DNA of 64,000 nucleotides from Parenemella sanctibonifatiensis. Its GTDB lineage: Bacteria > Actinomycetota > Actinomycetes > Propionibacteriales > Propionibacteriaceae. The stretch spans positions 434,001 to 498,000 of the forward strand of contig NZ_NMVJ01000006.1 of the NCBI RefSeq assembly GCF_002250565.1, in the 5' to 3' direction. Both the position numbers and the translations under genes were made by a program. Of the stretch, positions 43,610 through 51,969 are shown one piece after another. A model generated the notes under the pieces. That model did no database searches and was not told where the DNA came from. It saw only the letters and a list, made by a program, of their open reading frames with translations. How positions within the stretch are numbered: position 1 is the first letter of the stretch; the number at the start of each line of letters is the position of its first letter.

Positions 43610-43622
43610 TACAATCGCCGGC
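43610..43622 (+). promoter_or_regulatory. -10 element of dxs (leaderless)
   Basis: TACAAT at 43610-43615, one mismatch from TATAAT, ends seven bases before the ATG at 43623. Confidence 0.6.
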
Positions 43623-45542
43623 ATGTCACTTCTCGAGTCCACCAACCGACCGCAGGACCTGCGACGGTTGAGCCGTACCGAGTTGGAGACCTTGGCTCGT
43701 CAGATCAGAACCTTCCTCGTCACCAACGTCAGCCGCACCGGCGGCCATCTGGGCCCCAACCTGGGCGTGGTCGAGTTGACCATCGCCCTGCACCGGGTGT
43801 TCGACTCACCGACCGATCCGATCGTCTTCGACACCGGTCACCAGAGCTACGTACACAAGCTGCTGACGGGCCGCCGCGACCAGTTCTCGGGCCTGCGCCA
43901 GGCCGATGGGCTGTCGGGCTACCCGGCACGGGACGAGTCCGAACATGACTGGGTGGAGAACTCCCATGCCTCCGCCGCGTTGTCGTGGGCGTACGGAATG
44001 GCCCGCGCCAAGCAGCTGCGCCACGAGGACGGCATCGTGGTCGCGGTGGTGGGGGACGGGTCGCTGACCGGCGGCATGGCCTGGGAAGCGATGAACAACA
44101 TTGCGGTCGCCGACGACCTGCGACTGGTGGTCGTCGTCAATGACAACGGCCGTTCCTACACACCCACAGTCGGTGGCATTGCCGACCAACTCAGCTCGCT
44201 GCGCACCGATCGGCGCTACGAACAGGTGCTGGACGTCGTCAAGCGCAGCCTGTCTGCCACCCCGATCGTCGGCGGCCCTCTCTACGACGTGTTGCACGGC
44301 GTCAAGAGTGGACTGAAGGACGTGCTCTCGCCGCAGGGCCTGTTCGGCGATCTGGGTGTGAAGTACCTCGGCCCGGTGGATGGCCATGACGTGCTCGCCG
44401 TCGAGCGGGCGATGCTGCAGGCGAAGAGCTTTGACGGACCGGTCATCGTTCACTGCATCACCCGCAAGGGGATGGGCTTCCCCGCTGCCGAGGAGCATGA
44501 AGAGGACAACTTCCACGCCGTCGGCAAGATCGACGCCATCACCGGCGAGCCATTGAGCCCCAGCAGCGACCGCAGTTGGACCGGGATCTTCGGCAACCAG
44601 CTGGTACGCCTGGCGTCGGATCGGCCCGAGTTGGTCGCGATCAGCGCCGCGATGATCCACCCGACCGGGCTGGCCCCCTTCCAAGCGGCTTTCCCGTCGC
44701 GGACCTTCGATGTCGGCATTGCCGAGCAGCACGCCATCACGATGGCTGCCGGGATGGCCGCCCAAGGCCTGCACCCGGTGGTGGCCCTGTACTCGACCTT
44801 CCTCAACCGCGGCTTCGACCAGCTACTGATGGATGTCGGCCTGCACCACGCCGGCGTCACGTTTGCCTTTGACCGGGCTGGTGTCACCGGACCCGACGGT
44901 CCCAGCCACCACGGCATGTGGGACTGCTCGCTGTTGGCGATGGTGCCGGGTCTGGAGCTTGCCGCCCCGCGCGACGAGCGGCGGCTTGAGGAGGCCCTCG
45001 CCCGCGCGGTCGACGTCCAGGATCGACCAACCGCGCTCCGCTACGGGAAGTACTCCGTCCCAGAGGATCTGCCCGCGGTCAGCTCCGTCGACGGCGTTGA
45101 CGTGATGCGGCGCGACAGCACCACCGACCCGGTGCTGATCGTGGCGTACGGACCCGGCGTACAGATTGGCCTGGCCGTCGCCGAGCAGCTCAGCCACCAG
45201 GGGATCGCGGCAACCGTGGTCGACCCGGTGTGGGCCTTGCCGCACAACCCGGCGCTGGTGGAACTGGCCCGCGGCCGTCAGTTGGTCGCCACCATCGAGG
45301 ATGGCCTGATCGAGGGTGGCCTCGGCAGCGGAGTGGCGCAACTGTGTGCCGATGCCGGGGTTTCGGCTCCGGTCCGCAACTTCGGCGTACCGAAGGATTT
45401 CTGGGCACACGGATCCCGCGACGAGGTCCTGGCGGCCTGCGGGCTGACCCCCGAAGCGGTCGCCCGGTCGATCACGGAGGCGCTGCTGGCATTGGACCCC
45501 GCCGCCGTGCCCGCGGCTGAGGTGCCCAGCCAAACCCGCTAG
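43623..45542 (+). CDS. dxs: 1-deoxy-D-xylulose-5-phosphate synthase
   Basis: A 639-residue thiamine diphosphate enzyme that condenses pyruvate and glyceraldehyde 3-phosphate, the first step of the MEP isoprenoid pathway. Visible motifs are FDTGHQSYVHKLLTGR, YPARDESEHDWVENSHAS, the ThDP/Mg2+ site GDGSLTGGMAWEAMNN, and the catalytic glutamate in DVGIAEQHAITMAAGMA. The C-terminal transketolase domain is complete. The ATG at 43623 agrees with the family and with a -10 hexamer seven bases before it. In related genomes dxs lies in the same block as the methyltransferase, RNase D and DUF3000 genes. Confidence 0.96.
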   Translation: MSLLESTNRPQDLRRLSRTELETLARQIRTFLVTNVSRTGGHLGPNLGVVELTIALHRVFDSPTDPIVFDTGHQSYVHKLLTGRRDQFSGLRQADGLSGYPARDESEHDWVENSHASAALSWAYGMARAKQLRHEDGIVVAVVGDGSLTGGMAWEAMNNIAVADDLRLVVVVNDNGRSYTPTVGGIADQLSSLRTDRRYEQVLDVVKRSLSATPIVGGPLYDVLHGVKSGLKDVLSPQGLFGDLGVKYLGPVDGHDVLAVERAMLQAKSFDGPVIVHCITRKGMGFPAAEEHEEDNFHAVGKIDAITGEPLSPSSDRSWTGIFGNQLVRLASDRPELVAISAAMIHPTGLAPFQAAFPSRTFDVGIAEQHAITMAAGMAAQGLHPVVALYSTFLNRGFDQLLMDVGLHHAGVTFAFDRAGVTGPDGPSHHGMWDCSLLAMVPGLELAAPRDERRLEEALARAVDVQDRPTALRYGKYSVPEDLPAVSSVDGVDVMRRDSTTDPVLIVAYGPGVQIGLAVAEQLSHQGIAATVVDPVWALPHNPALVELARGRQLVATIEDGLIEGGLGSGVAQLCADAGVSAPVRNFGVPKDFWAHGSRDEVLAACGLTPEAVARSITEALLALDPAAVPAAEVPSQTR

Positions 45543-45554
45543 GGTTGCCCCTAA

Positions 45555-45568
45555 AGTAATCGCTTGCT
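45555..45568. promoter_or_regulatory. LacI-type operator before nagB
   Basis: AGTAATCGCTTGCT differs by one base from the complement of the operator at 49850-49863. It has the central CG and flanking AA/TT of LacI-family sites, and lies directly after a TAAAGT -10, where it would block transcription of nagB-nagA. Confidence 0.6.
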
Positions 45569-45604
45569 GCCCGACGGCAGCAGACTGTGGGGAGGCTTGG
45601 TCCC

Positions 45605-46363
45605 ATGACCGAGGGCAACACGAACGTCATCATCAACGCTGATGCGGCGCAGACCGGTGCCGCTGCCGGCGAACGGGCCGCGGAGGTGATCCGGGCCGCG
45701 ATCGCCGAACGCGGTCGAGCCCGGGTGATCTTTGCCTCGGCGCCCTCCCAGCAGGAGATGCTGGACACCCTGATCGCCGCCGAGGGCATCGACTGGAGCA
45801 AGGTCGACGCCTTTCACATGGATGAGTACATCGGGCTGCCAGCCGAGCATCCGCAGGCCTTCGGCCAGTGGCTGGTGGACCGGATCGGTCACCTCGGGCT
45901 GGGAAGCTTTGAGCGCCTCCAGGCCGCCGATCCGGCCCGCGCGCAGGCCGAGATCGCCCGCTACTCCGAGCTGCTGGGCCAAGCACCGATCGATCTGTGC
46001 TGCATGGGCATCGGCATGAACGGTCACATCGCCTTCAACGAGCCCGGCGACGCCGACTTCGAGACCACCGAACTGGTCCGCCGCATCACCATGGATGAGG
46101 CATCCCGGATCCAGCAGGTCGAGGACGAATGCTTCGCCAACCTCTCCGAGGTGCCGACCGAGGCGCTCAGCCTGACCGTCCCGGCGCTGGTCGGCGCCGG
46201 CTCGGTGGTGTGCACGGTGAAGGGCACCTTCAAGGCCGAGGCCGTCAAGGCTGCCGTGACCGGTCCGGTCACCACCGACCTGCCCGCCAGCGTGCTGCAG
46301 CGTCACCCCGACGCCCGGATCTACCTCGACGCGGACGCCGCCTCGCTGCTGGAGCAGGCATGA
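45605..46363 (+). CDS. nagB: glucosamine-6-phosphate deaminase
   Basis: A 252-residue NagB-family enzyme that converts glucosamine 6-phosphate to fructose 6-phosphate and ammonia. Characteristic stretches are AFHMDEYIGLP (catalytic Asp) and MGIGMNGHIAFNEPGD (ring-opening His). The C-terminal VCTVKGTFKAEAVK region binds phosphate. GGGGAGG lies about ten bases before the ATG. Its stop overlaps nagA by four bases (ATGA), and a LacI-like operator precedes it. Confidence 0.9.
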   Translation: MTEGNTNVIINADAAQTGAAAGERAAEVIRAAIAERGRARVIFASAPSQQEMLDTLIAAEGIDWSKVDAFHMDEYIGLPAEHPQAFGQWLVDRIGHLGLGSFERLQAADPARAQAEIARYSELLGQAPIDLCCMGIGMNGHIAFNEPGDADFETTELVRRITMDEASRIQQVEDECFANLSEVPTEALSLTVPALVGAGSVVCTVKGTFKAEAVKAAVTGPVTTDLPASVLQRHPDARIYLDADAASLLEQA

Positions 46364-47484
46364 GTCAGCTGACCGGCCGCTTGGCCGACGGCAGCACCGC
46401 GACCGTCAGCTGGGACGGGGACCGGATCACCTCGATCGAGGCCAGCTCCGATGCCGCCGAAGGACTGCTGCTGCCCGGACTGGTCGACATCCAGGTCAAC
46501 GGGTACGCCGGTTTCGATGTCAACGCCGTCGACCTGGACACCGCGACCATGCGGTCCTACGTCGATGCGCTGGCGGCCCGGGGCACCACCTCGAGTTGTC
46601 CGACCGTGATCACCGCGACCCACGAGTCGATCGTGGCCTCGCTGACGGGCGTGGCCCGGGCGGTCCGGGAGGATCCGGTGGTGGCAGCGTCGGTGCTCGG
46701 CATCCACGTCGAGGGGCCCTACCTGTCGACCGTGCCCGGCGCGGTCGGTGCCCACAACGGCACCGTGATGCACGACCCGGATCCGGCCGAACTGGCCGAG
46801 TGGATCGAGGCCGCCGAGGGGCTGCTGCGCTGGGTGACGTTGGCACCGGAGCGCCCCGGCACCGGGGCGTACATCGAGGCGGCGACCAAGGCCGGCGTAC
46901 GGATCTCGGTCGGGCACTGCGATGCCTCGCCCGAGGACATCCACGCCGCTGCCGATGCCGGCGCCACCATGTGCACCCATCTGGGCAACGGCATCCAGCC
47001 TGAACTGCCACGCCATCCGAACCAGATCTGGTCCCAGCTTGCCGAGGACCGGCTGCACGCCGGCTTCATCGGCGACGGGCACCACCTGCCGGCGGATGCC
47101 TTTGTCGCGATGCTGCGCGCCAAGGGTCTGGAGCGCAGCTATCTGGTCAGTGACGCGGCCACACTGGCGGGAGTTGAGCCGGGGATCTACCAGACTCCGG
47201 TGGGCGGCGAGGTCGAGGTGACCGCCGACGGCGCCATCAAACTGGTCGGTCGTCCCGGGCTCGCCGGGTCGGGTGCTTGCCTGGCCCAGTGTCTGGAATG
47301 GATCACCACCAGCACGCCCTACTCACTGACCGAGATCCTGCCGCTGGCGACCTCCCAGCCCGCTGACCTGGTCGGTGCCCACGACCGGGGCCGGCTCGAG
47401 GTCGGGGCCGTGGCAGACCTGGTGCTCTTCTCCGAGGACTGGCAGGTCCAGCAGGTGGTCCGAGCGGGTCAGCCGCTCACCTGA
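46360..47484 (+). CDS. nagA: N-acetylglucosamine-6-phosphate deacetylase
   Basis: A 374-residue amidohydrolase that removes acetate from GlcNAc-6-phosphate, feeding NagB. Metal and substrate motifs are HVEGPYLS, SVGHCDASPED, THLGNGIQPELP, GDGHHLP and the catalytic aspartate in LVSDAATLAG. The N-terminal beta sandwich is short (from TGRLADGSTATVSW). No phosphotransferase-system gene lies nearby, so the sugar enters by another route. After the stop comes the first 77-bp palindrome. Confidence 0.9.
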   Translation: MSQLTGRLADGSTATVSWDGDRITSIEASSDAAEGLLLPGLVDIQVNGYAGFDVNAVDLDTATMRSYVDALAARGTTSSCPTVITATHESIVASLTGVARAVREDPVVAASVLGIHVEGPYLSTVPGAVGAHNGTVMHDPDPAELAEWIEAAEGLLRWVTLAPERPGTGAYIEAATKAGVRISVGHCDASPEDIHAAADAGATMCTHLGNGIQPELPRHPNQIWSQLAEDRLHAGFIGDGHHLPADAFVAMLRAKGLERSYLVSDAATLAGVEPGIYQTPVGGEVEVTADGAIKLVGRPGLAGSGACLAQCLEWITTSTPYSLTEILPLATSQPADLVGAHDRGRLEVGAVADLVLFSEDWQVQQVVRAGQPLT

Positions 47485-47531
47485 GGGCGGCGGCCCAGCC
47501 GTCCGGCCGGAGCCACCCGTTCCGGCCAAAG

Positions 47532-47608
47532 CGTGCGATAACGACGGTAACTTCGACCGGTTTGCGTCTGACGTGCACAACAGTCGGAGTTACCGTCGTT
47601 TCTGCACG
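47532..47608. repeat. 77-bp palindromic repeat, left copy
   Basis: 21-base arms (CGTGCGATAACGACGG and on, 47532-47552; the complementary arm 47588-47608) match at 18 positions. An inverted copy of identical length lies at 48635-48711 on the other side of the AbiEi/DUF559 gene. Confidence 0.9.
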
Positions 47609-47618
47609 GGTACGCGTC

Positions 47619-48464
47619 CTACTCACGTTGGCCGAGTGCAGCTCGCACCTGTGCCACCGTGCGCTTCGGGGTGGCGACAATGTCATGCCAGGTGAAGTGC
47701 AGGACGGTGTAACCCGCCAAGGTCAGCTCCCGGCTGCGCCGCAGCATGTCGCCGAACTCCATGGGTGCGCCGTGGTACGCCAGTCCCTCCACTTCGACAG
47801 CGACCCGCCGCCGTCGGAAGAGGAGATCGGGGAAGTAGCGCCGACCGCTCACCCAGATCTCGGGGTTGGCTTTCCACCCCTTCACGCCCGCCTCGCGCAG
47901 GAGAACGTGGGCGCGAGCCTCGGCCTCGGACCAGGCGTTCGCCTTCACCACCGCCCGCATTGCCGGGGACCCCGTACGCCCATGGTGCGCGGCCAGCGCC
48001 CGATCCACCGCGGCGGGCTCCACCCATCCGCTTCGACGAAGCGCGTAGTACGCCTCCGCGCCGTGGCGAGGAATCAGGTCCAGCGCGGCCCAGATCGGGT
48101 TGGCGACTCGGCCCTGGCCGACCCACAGCCTCGGGACGCTCGCTCGTTGGATCGAGTAGCCCGGCCACGACTGGCGCCACGCCCGCGGGCAGGCAACCTC
48201 CACCGACGTCACGGGAAGGTCGGGCCAAAAGGTGAGCTGGGCGGCCGCATCACCGACGATGACGGCATCGGGACGCCACGCCAGCGCGGCTGCTCGGCGT
48301 ACATCGAGAAGGTCCTCAGAGCCCGCCGCGGCGTACACGGACGGCAGCAACCGGACCAGCCCACCGGCCGCCACGGCGCGGGCGACCCGCCCGCGCATCG
48401 GTGAGTCGGCTGGGCAGCTGATCACCTGGTTGCGCTCGAGCAAGCGGTGCAGTTCGGCGTCCAT
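47619..48464 (-). CDS. AbiEi-type winged-helix / DUF559 nuclease-like protein
   Basis: A 281-residue protein. The N-terminus is the winged-helix domain seen in type IV antitoxins of the AbiEi group (GRVARAVAAGGLVRLLPSVYA). The C-terminal 100 residues are DUF559, a PD-(D/E)XK-like fold related to very-short-patch repair endonucleases: WSEAEARAHVLL, YFPDLLF, VAVEVEGLAYHG and TVLHFTWHDI. The putative catalytic residues Glu, Asp and ExE are present. ATG 48464 fits the family start; ATG 48518 is further upstream. No AbiEii toxin gene accompanies it. Inverted 77-bp palindromes and a tandem repeat surround it. Confidence 0.8.
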   Translation of the reverse strand: MDAELHRLLERNQVISCPADSPMRGRVARAVAAGGLVRLLPSVYAAAGSEDLLDVRRAAALAWRPDAVIVGDAAAQLTFWPDLPVTSVEVACPRAWRQSWPGYSIQRASVPRLWVGQGRVANPIWAALDLIPRHGAEAYYALRRSGWVEPAAVDRALAAHHGRTGSPAMRAVVKANAWSEAEARAHVLLREAGVKGWKANPEIWVSGRRYFPDLLFRRRRVAVEVEGLAYHGAPMEFGDMLRRSRELTLAGYTVLHFTWHDIVATPKRTVAQVRAALGQRE

Positions 48465-48506
48465 CCAGCAAGGCTCGCCGAATCGCCGCCGCCTGCACCA
48501 GAGCGA

Positions 48507-48589
48507 AGTGTTGTCCATCCGGTCGGAAGTGTTGTCCGTACCGACGCAGTGTTGTCAGTACCGACGCGGTGTTGTCCGGCATGGTCGGT
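48507..48589. repeat. four tandem ~20-bp repeats upstream of the DUF559 gene
   Basis: A (A/G)GTGTTGTC core starts at 48507, 48528, 48548 and 48568 (spacing 21, 20, 20). Between cores the two central units share CGTACCGACGC or AGTACCGACGC. The two-turn spacing would place bound proteins on one face of the helix. Confidence 0.8.
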
Positions 48590-48634
48590 GAGCGCACCCG
48601 GGTGGTCTCCGTCAGGCAGAACGCCGGGGTGAGG

Positions 48635-48711
48635 CGTGCAGAAACGACGGTGATTCGGCCCGTTTTGCCAGTCAGGAGCAACCCAGGCGAAGTTACCGCT
48701 GTTATCGCACG
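48635..48711. repeat. 77-bp palindromic repeat, right inverted copy
   Basis: Inverted relative to 47532-47608; over the outer arms the two agree at most positions (CGTGCAGAAACGACGGTGA at its left end). The rest of the 48465-48890 gap has the tandem repeat and a terminator only. Confidence 0.9.
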
Positions 48712-48843
48712 GTCCCGGACCTCGGTGCAGGTTCGGGTGAGCGCTGTGCGCCGCAAGCGCCGGCCGAACCGGGGCCGACGCTGATGTCCGCGTACGCCGC
48801 GAGCGCCGGCAGGTGAGGGGAGTCGCGGCACCACACGTACGCA

Positions 48844-48875
48844 CACGGCCCGGCCCCCGAGGGGACCGGGCCGTG
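48844..48875. terminator. hairpin terminator downstream of Gfo/Idh gene
   Basis: CACGGCCCGG at 48844-48853 pairs with 48866-48875, extended by CCCC/GGGG with one bulge. It lies 15 bases after the stop of the minus-strand Gfo/Idh gene. Confidence 0.75.
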
Positions 48876-48890
48876 GCGTACGCCGTCAGC

Positions 48891-49733
48891 TCAGAGCTGG
48901 TCGGTGATCGCCTGCAGGAGGCGCACCGCGCGCAGCATCTTCTCCTCGGAGAACACCGAAGAGCCCTGCTCGATGCTCTTCACGAAGAGGTCCAGCAGCG
49001 GGAAGTTGTAGTCCTTGGTCAGGTTGAGCTGGCTGTGGACCAGTCCGTGGCTGCCCACGACCGAGGCGAAGAAGCCGATCTGGCCCTGCTCGTCCTTGGT
49101 GATGAAGTGAATCGTGGTGAGGATGTCGCCGAGCTTGGTGGCAGCCTGGACGCCATTGGCGCTGCGGCGGACGTCAACCGACTCGAAGTCGCCCTCGTTG
49201 GTCAGTTCCAGCGCAGCCTCGATCTCGTGGATGCCATAGAAGCTGAGGCCGGCGTACTCGGAGTTGGGGTCGGCCGGGCCGGCGACGTGGACGGCCTGGA
49301 TCTCGCCGACGGTCTCCTTGGCCTTCTTCAGCTCGGCCACCTCGTCGACGGCGCGCAGCGCCGAAGCCGACAGGATGATGGTGTTGCCCTTCTTGGCGGC
49401 GGCGACCATTGCCTCCGCATCGGCAACGCTGGCGGCCAGCGGCTTGTCGACCAGGACCGGGATGCCAGCCTCGAGCAGCGGGATCGCCTGCTCGGCGTGC
49501 TTGCTGCCGTCACGGGTGGAGATGATCGCGGCGTCAACCTTGCCGATCAGGTCGGCAGGGTTCTCGACGAACTGGTCAATGTTGCCGTCCGCGGCGAGCT
49601 TGTCGCGGCGCTCCGGTTCTCCGCCGACCAGCGTGGTGGCGCGATACCCCGGGAAACGCTCCTCGGTGTTGAGGAAGCGAATGAAGTGGTCGACGTGGCT
49701 GTTCTCGATGCCGATCAGTCCGATGGAGGTCAC
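48891..49733 (-). CDS. Gfo/Idh/MocA family oxidoreductase (1)
   Basis: A 280-residue NAD(P)-dependent sugar oxidoreductase. The Rossmann start SIGLIGIENSHVDHFIRFL has an unusual Asn/Ser in place of the second glycine region. VLVDKPLAAS carries the conserved DKP. The C-terminal beta-sheet domain is present but compact (GIHEIEAALELT). The GTG at 49733 has AAGGGA nine bases upstream. It is divergent from the next oxidoreductase gene, sharing a promoter region with a LacI-type operator. Confidence 0.83.
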   Translation of the reverse strand: MTSIGLIGIENSHVDHFIRFLNTEERFPGYRATTLVGGEPERRDKLAADGNIDQFVENPADLIGKVDAAIISTRDGSKHAEQAIPLLEAGIPVLVDKPLAASVADAEAMVAAAKKGNTIILSASALRAVDEVAELKKAKETVGEIQAVHVAGPADPNSEYAGLSFYGIHEIEAALELTNEGDFESVDVRRSANGVQAATKLGDILTTIHFITKDEQGQIGFFASVVGSHGLVHSQLNLTKDYNFPLLDLFVKSIEQGSSVFSEEKMLRAVRLLQAITDQL

Positions 49734-49849
49734 GGTAGAAATCCCTTGCTGTAGTGTGACTGACGTATGGCCCATCACCGTGGTGGTGGGGGCGACAGCG
49801 CAACTTCGGCGTTGCCGGCCCGCGGGCCATGGCCTCACCCTAGCAGTAC

Positions 49850-49863
49850 AGCAAGCGATTGCT
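49850..49863. promoter_or_regulatory. LacI-type operator between divergent Gfo/Idh genes
   Basis: AGCAAGCGATTGCT, a 14-bp palindrome with one mismatch and a central CG. On the minus strand it sits just upstream of a TAGGGT -10 (49837-49842). A near-identical site lies before nagB. Confidence 0.65.
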
Positions 49864-49907
49864 ACCGGGTGTTGGACCGATTGACAGCAACCAGTGGAGG
49901 AGAACGG

Positions 49908-50966
49908 ATGGTGGCCAGCCAGCCCCACCGAGTCGGGCTCATCGGCGTCGGCCCGGGAGGTGATCTGCACGCAGGGGCTTTGCGTCTGATCGCGGACCAG
50001 TCCGGGCCTGACGCCGCACCCGCCGAGGTCGTGGCGACCGCCAGCAGCCGGGGCGCGGGGAGCCCGCACTGGCCCGACGCCCGCAAGCTCAGCACCGAGG
50101 AGATCGTGGTCGACCCCGACGTGTCGGTCGTGGCGATCTGTACGCCCAGTGACTCCCACGGCGCGCTGACCCTGGCCGCGCTACGGGCCGGCAAGCACGT
50201 CGTCGTCGAGAAGCCGATGGCTCTGGACGCTGGCGAAGCCGAGGAGATCGTCGCCGAGGCCGCAGCGCGCAACCTGGTGGTGAGCCCGGTCTCGCAGCGC
50301 CGCTTCGAACCGGTCCACCAGAAGATCAAGTCGATGCTCGACAACGGCGACCTGGGCCGCCTCATCCTCGCGGAGAGCTTCCTGCACTGGTGGCGGGACG
50401 ACGCCTACTACGCCAGCGCCCCGTGGCGCGTCCACCAGGAGCTCGGCGGCGGCTCCCTGATGAATCAGGGCGTCCACAACATCGACCTGCTCGAATGGCT
50501 GGTCGGCCCGAGCCGGTCGGTCCAGGCGATGTACGCCACGCTGGGCCACGACATGCCCACCGAGGACACCACGGTGGCCAATGTCGAGCTCGCCGGCCCC
50601 GACGGCTCCGGCGCCCTGGGCGTGATCATCACCTCCACCGCCACCTATCCCGGTGAGCCAGCCGAACTGATCCTGCGCACCAGCAAGGGCACGGTCAGGA
50701 TCGACCAGGAGGGCATCGCCGACTGGAGCATCGACGGTGTCGACCGCCCCGAGGTCGCCAAGGGCCCGCCCTCGGGTGCCAGCGACCCGAGTGCCATCGG
50801 TTACACCAGCCACGCCGCCCAGTGGCGTGACGTTCTGGCGGCGATCGACGGCGGCACGGCGCCGCTGCTGGACGCCGAATCCGGCTGGCGCACCGTTCAA
50901 CTCATGACAGCCATGTACGACTCGGCCGAGACCGGCCACCGCATCACCCTGAAGGAGCACCCATGA
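49908..50966 (+). CDS. Gfo/Idh/MocA family oxidoreductase (2)
   Basis: A 352-residue oxidoreductase with VGLIGVGPGGDLHAGALRL at the N-terminus, AICTPSDSHGALTLAALRAGKHVVVEKPMALD (catalytic lysine in EKP), and the C-terminal domain motif GGGSLMNQGVHNIDLLEWL with the conserved histidine. Substrates of such proteins are sugars, inositols or their derivatives. GGAGGAG lies six bases before the ATG. It is the first gene of a four-gene operon whose members overlap or nearly touch. Confidence 0.9.
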   Translation: MVASQPHRVGLIGVGPGGDLHAGALRLIADQSGPDAAPAEVVATASSRGAGSPHWPDARKLSTEEIVVDPDVSVVAICTPSDSHGALTLAALRAGKHVVVEKPMALDAGEAEEIVAEAAARNLVVSPVSQRRFEPVHQKIKSMLDNGDLGRLILAESFLHWWRDDAYYASAPWRVHQELGGGSLMNQGVHNIDLLEWLVGPSRSVQAMYATLGHDMPTEDTTVANVELAGPDGSGALGVIITSTATYPGEPAELILRTSKGTVRIDQEGIADWSIDGVDRPEVAKGPPSGASDPSAIGYTSHAAQWRDVLAAIDGGTAPLLDAESGWRTVQLMTAMYDSAETGHRITLKEHP

Positions 50967-51967
50967 CCATCCGTACCGTCATCGCCGGCACCGCGCACGG
51001 CCACGTCACCTACGCCCTGGACGAGCTCGACGCTCGTGACGACGCCGAGCTGGTGGGCGTCGCCGAAGCCGATCCTGAGCTGCTGGCGCCCTACCGGGAC
51101 CGGATCGGCGACGTCCCGGTCGCCGATGATCTCGGGGCGCTGCTGGAGCAGGTCGGTGGCGCCGATGTGGTGGTGATCGCCGGCGTGTACACCCGGCGTA
51201 CCGATGAGGCGATCCGAGCGCTGGAGGCGGGCGCCCATGTGCTGGCCGACAAGCCGATCAGCACCAACCTCGCGGAGTTCACGCGGCTCAAGGAAGCCGC
51301 CGAGAAGTCCGGCAAGCACGTCTCGCTGATGTTCGAGAAGCGGGCGTACGCCACCACCCGCGCGCTCAAGGAGATCGTCGACTCCGGCGAGTTGGGCGAG
51401 TTGGTCCAGTTCGACACCTCCGGCCCGCACAAGCTGCGCCGGGAGAACCGACCCGACTGGTTCATGTCGCCCGAGGGCTACGGCTCCATCACCGCCGACC
51501 TGCCGATCCACGACGTCGACATGGTGCTGTGGCTGACCGGTGCGACTGAGGGCGTCGTGTCCGCGGTCGCCGGACAGGTACGCCAGGCCGACCCGGGCTT
51601 CCAGGACCACACCAATGTCCTGCTCCGCGCCGGTGCCGCCACCGCGAGCCTGGAAGCCAACTGGCTCTCACCGGAGGCCGCCCAGATCCATGGCCACTAC
51701 CGGATGCGGGTCGTCGGTGAGCTCGGCTCGGCCGATGTCGACTGGGCCTACAGCACCCTCCATGTCGCCACCCATGACTCCGACTGGCGCGAGGTCGAAC
51801 TGCCCGGTGACCCGCCGCGGCAGGCGAAGTACTTCTTCGACGCGCTTGCCGCGGGCACCGAGCCCGAGATCGGGACCGCCGCCAGCCTGCTCGCCACCGA
51901 GGTGACCCTGCTGGCGGCCGATTCCGCCGAGCACGACGGCGAGACCCGTCGCTGGCAGGCGAACTGA
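50963..51967 (+). CDS. Gfo/Idh/MocA family oxidoreductase (3)
   Basis: A 334-residue protein that overlaps the previous gene by four bases (ATGA). VIAGTAHGHVTYALDEL is a variant nucleotide loop in which His replaces one glycine. VLADKPISTNL holds the DKP motif and SITADLPIHDVDMVLWLTG the C-terminal histidine. The combination of two such enzymes in one operon suggests paired oxidation and reduction, as in 3-keto sugar chemistry; this is inference. Confidence 0.87.
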   Translation: MTIRTVIAGTAHGHVTYALDELDARDDAELVGVAEADPELLAPYRDRIGDVPVADDLGALLEQVGGADVVVIAGVYTRRTDEAIRALEAGAHVLADKPISTNLAEFTRLKEAAEKSGKHVSLMFEKRAYATTRALKEIVDSGELGELVQFDTSGPHKLRRENRPDWFMSPEGYGSITADLPIHDVDMVLWLTGATEGVVSAVAGQVRQADPGFQDHTNVLLRAGAATASLEANWLSPEAAQIHGHYRMRVVGELGSADVDWAYSTLHVATHDSDWREVELPGDPPRQAKYFFDALAAGTEPEIGTAASLLATEVTLLAADSAEHDGETRRWQAN

Positions 51968-51969
51968 GC

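Noticed and set aside
47532-48711. Insertion sequence with terminal inverted repeats
   Set aside because: The bracketed protein has no transposase motif and no target-site duplication could be identified at the repeat ends; kept as a repeat-associated gene instead.
49881-49886. TTGACA as the -35 of the 49908 gene
   Set aside because: A -10 at normal spacing would overlap the start codon, although a strong ribosome site shows the mRNA has a leader.
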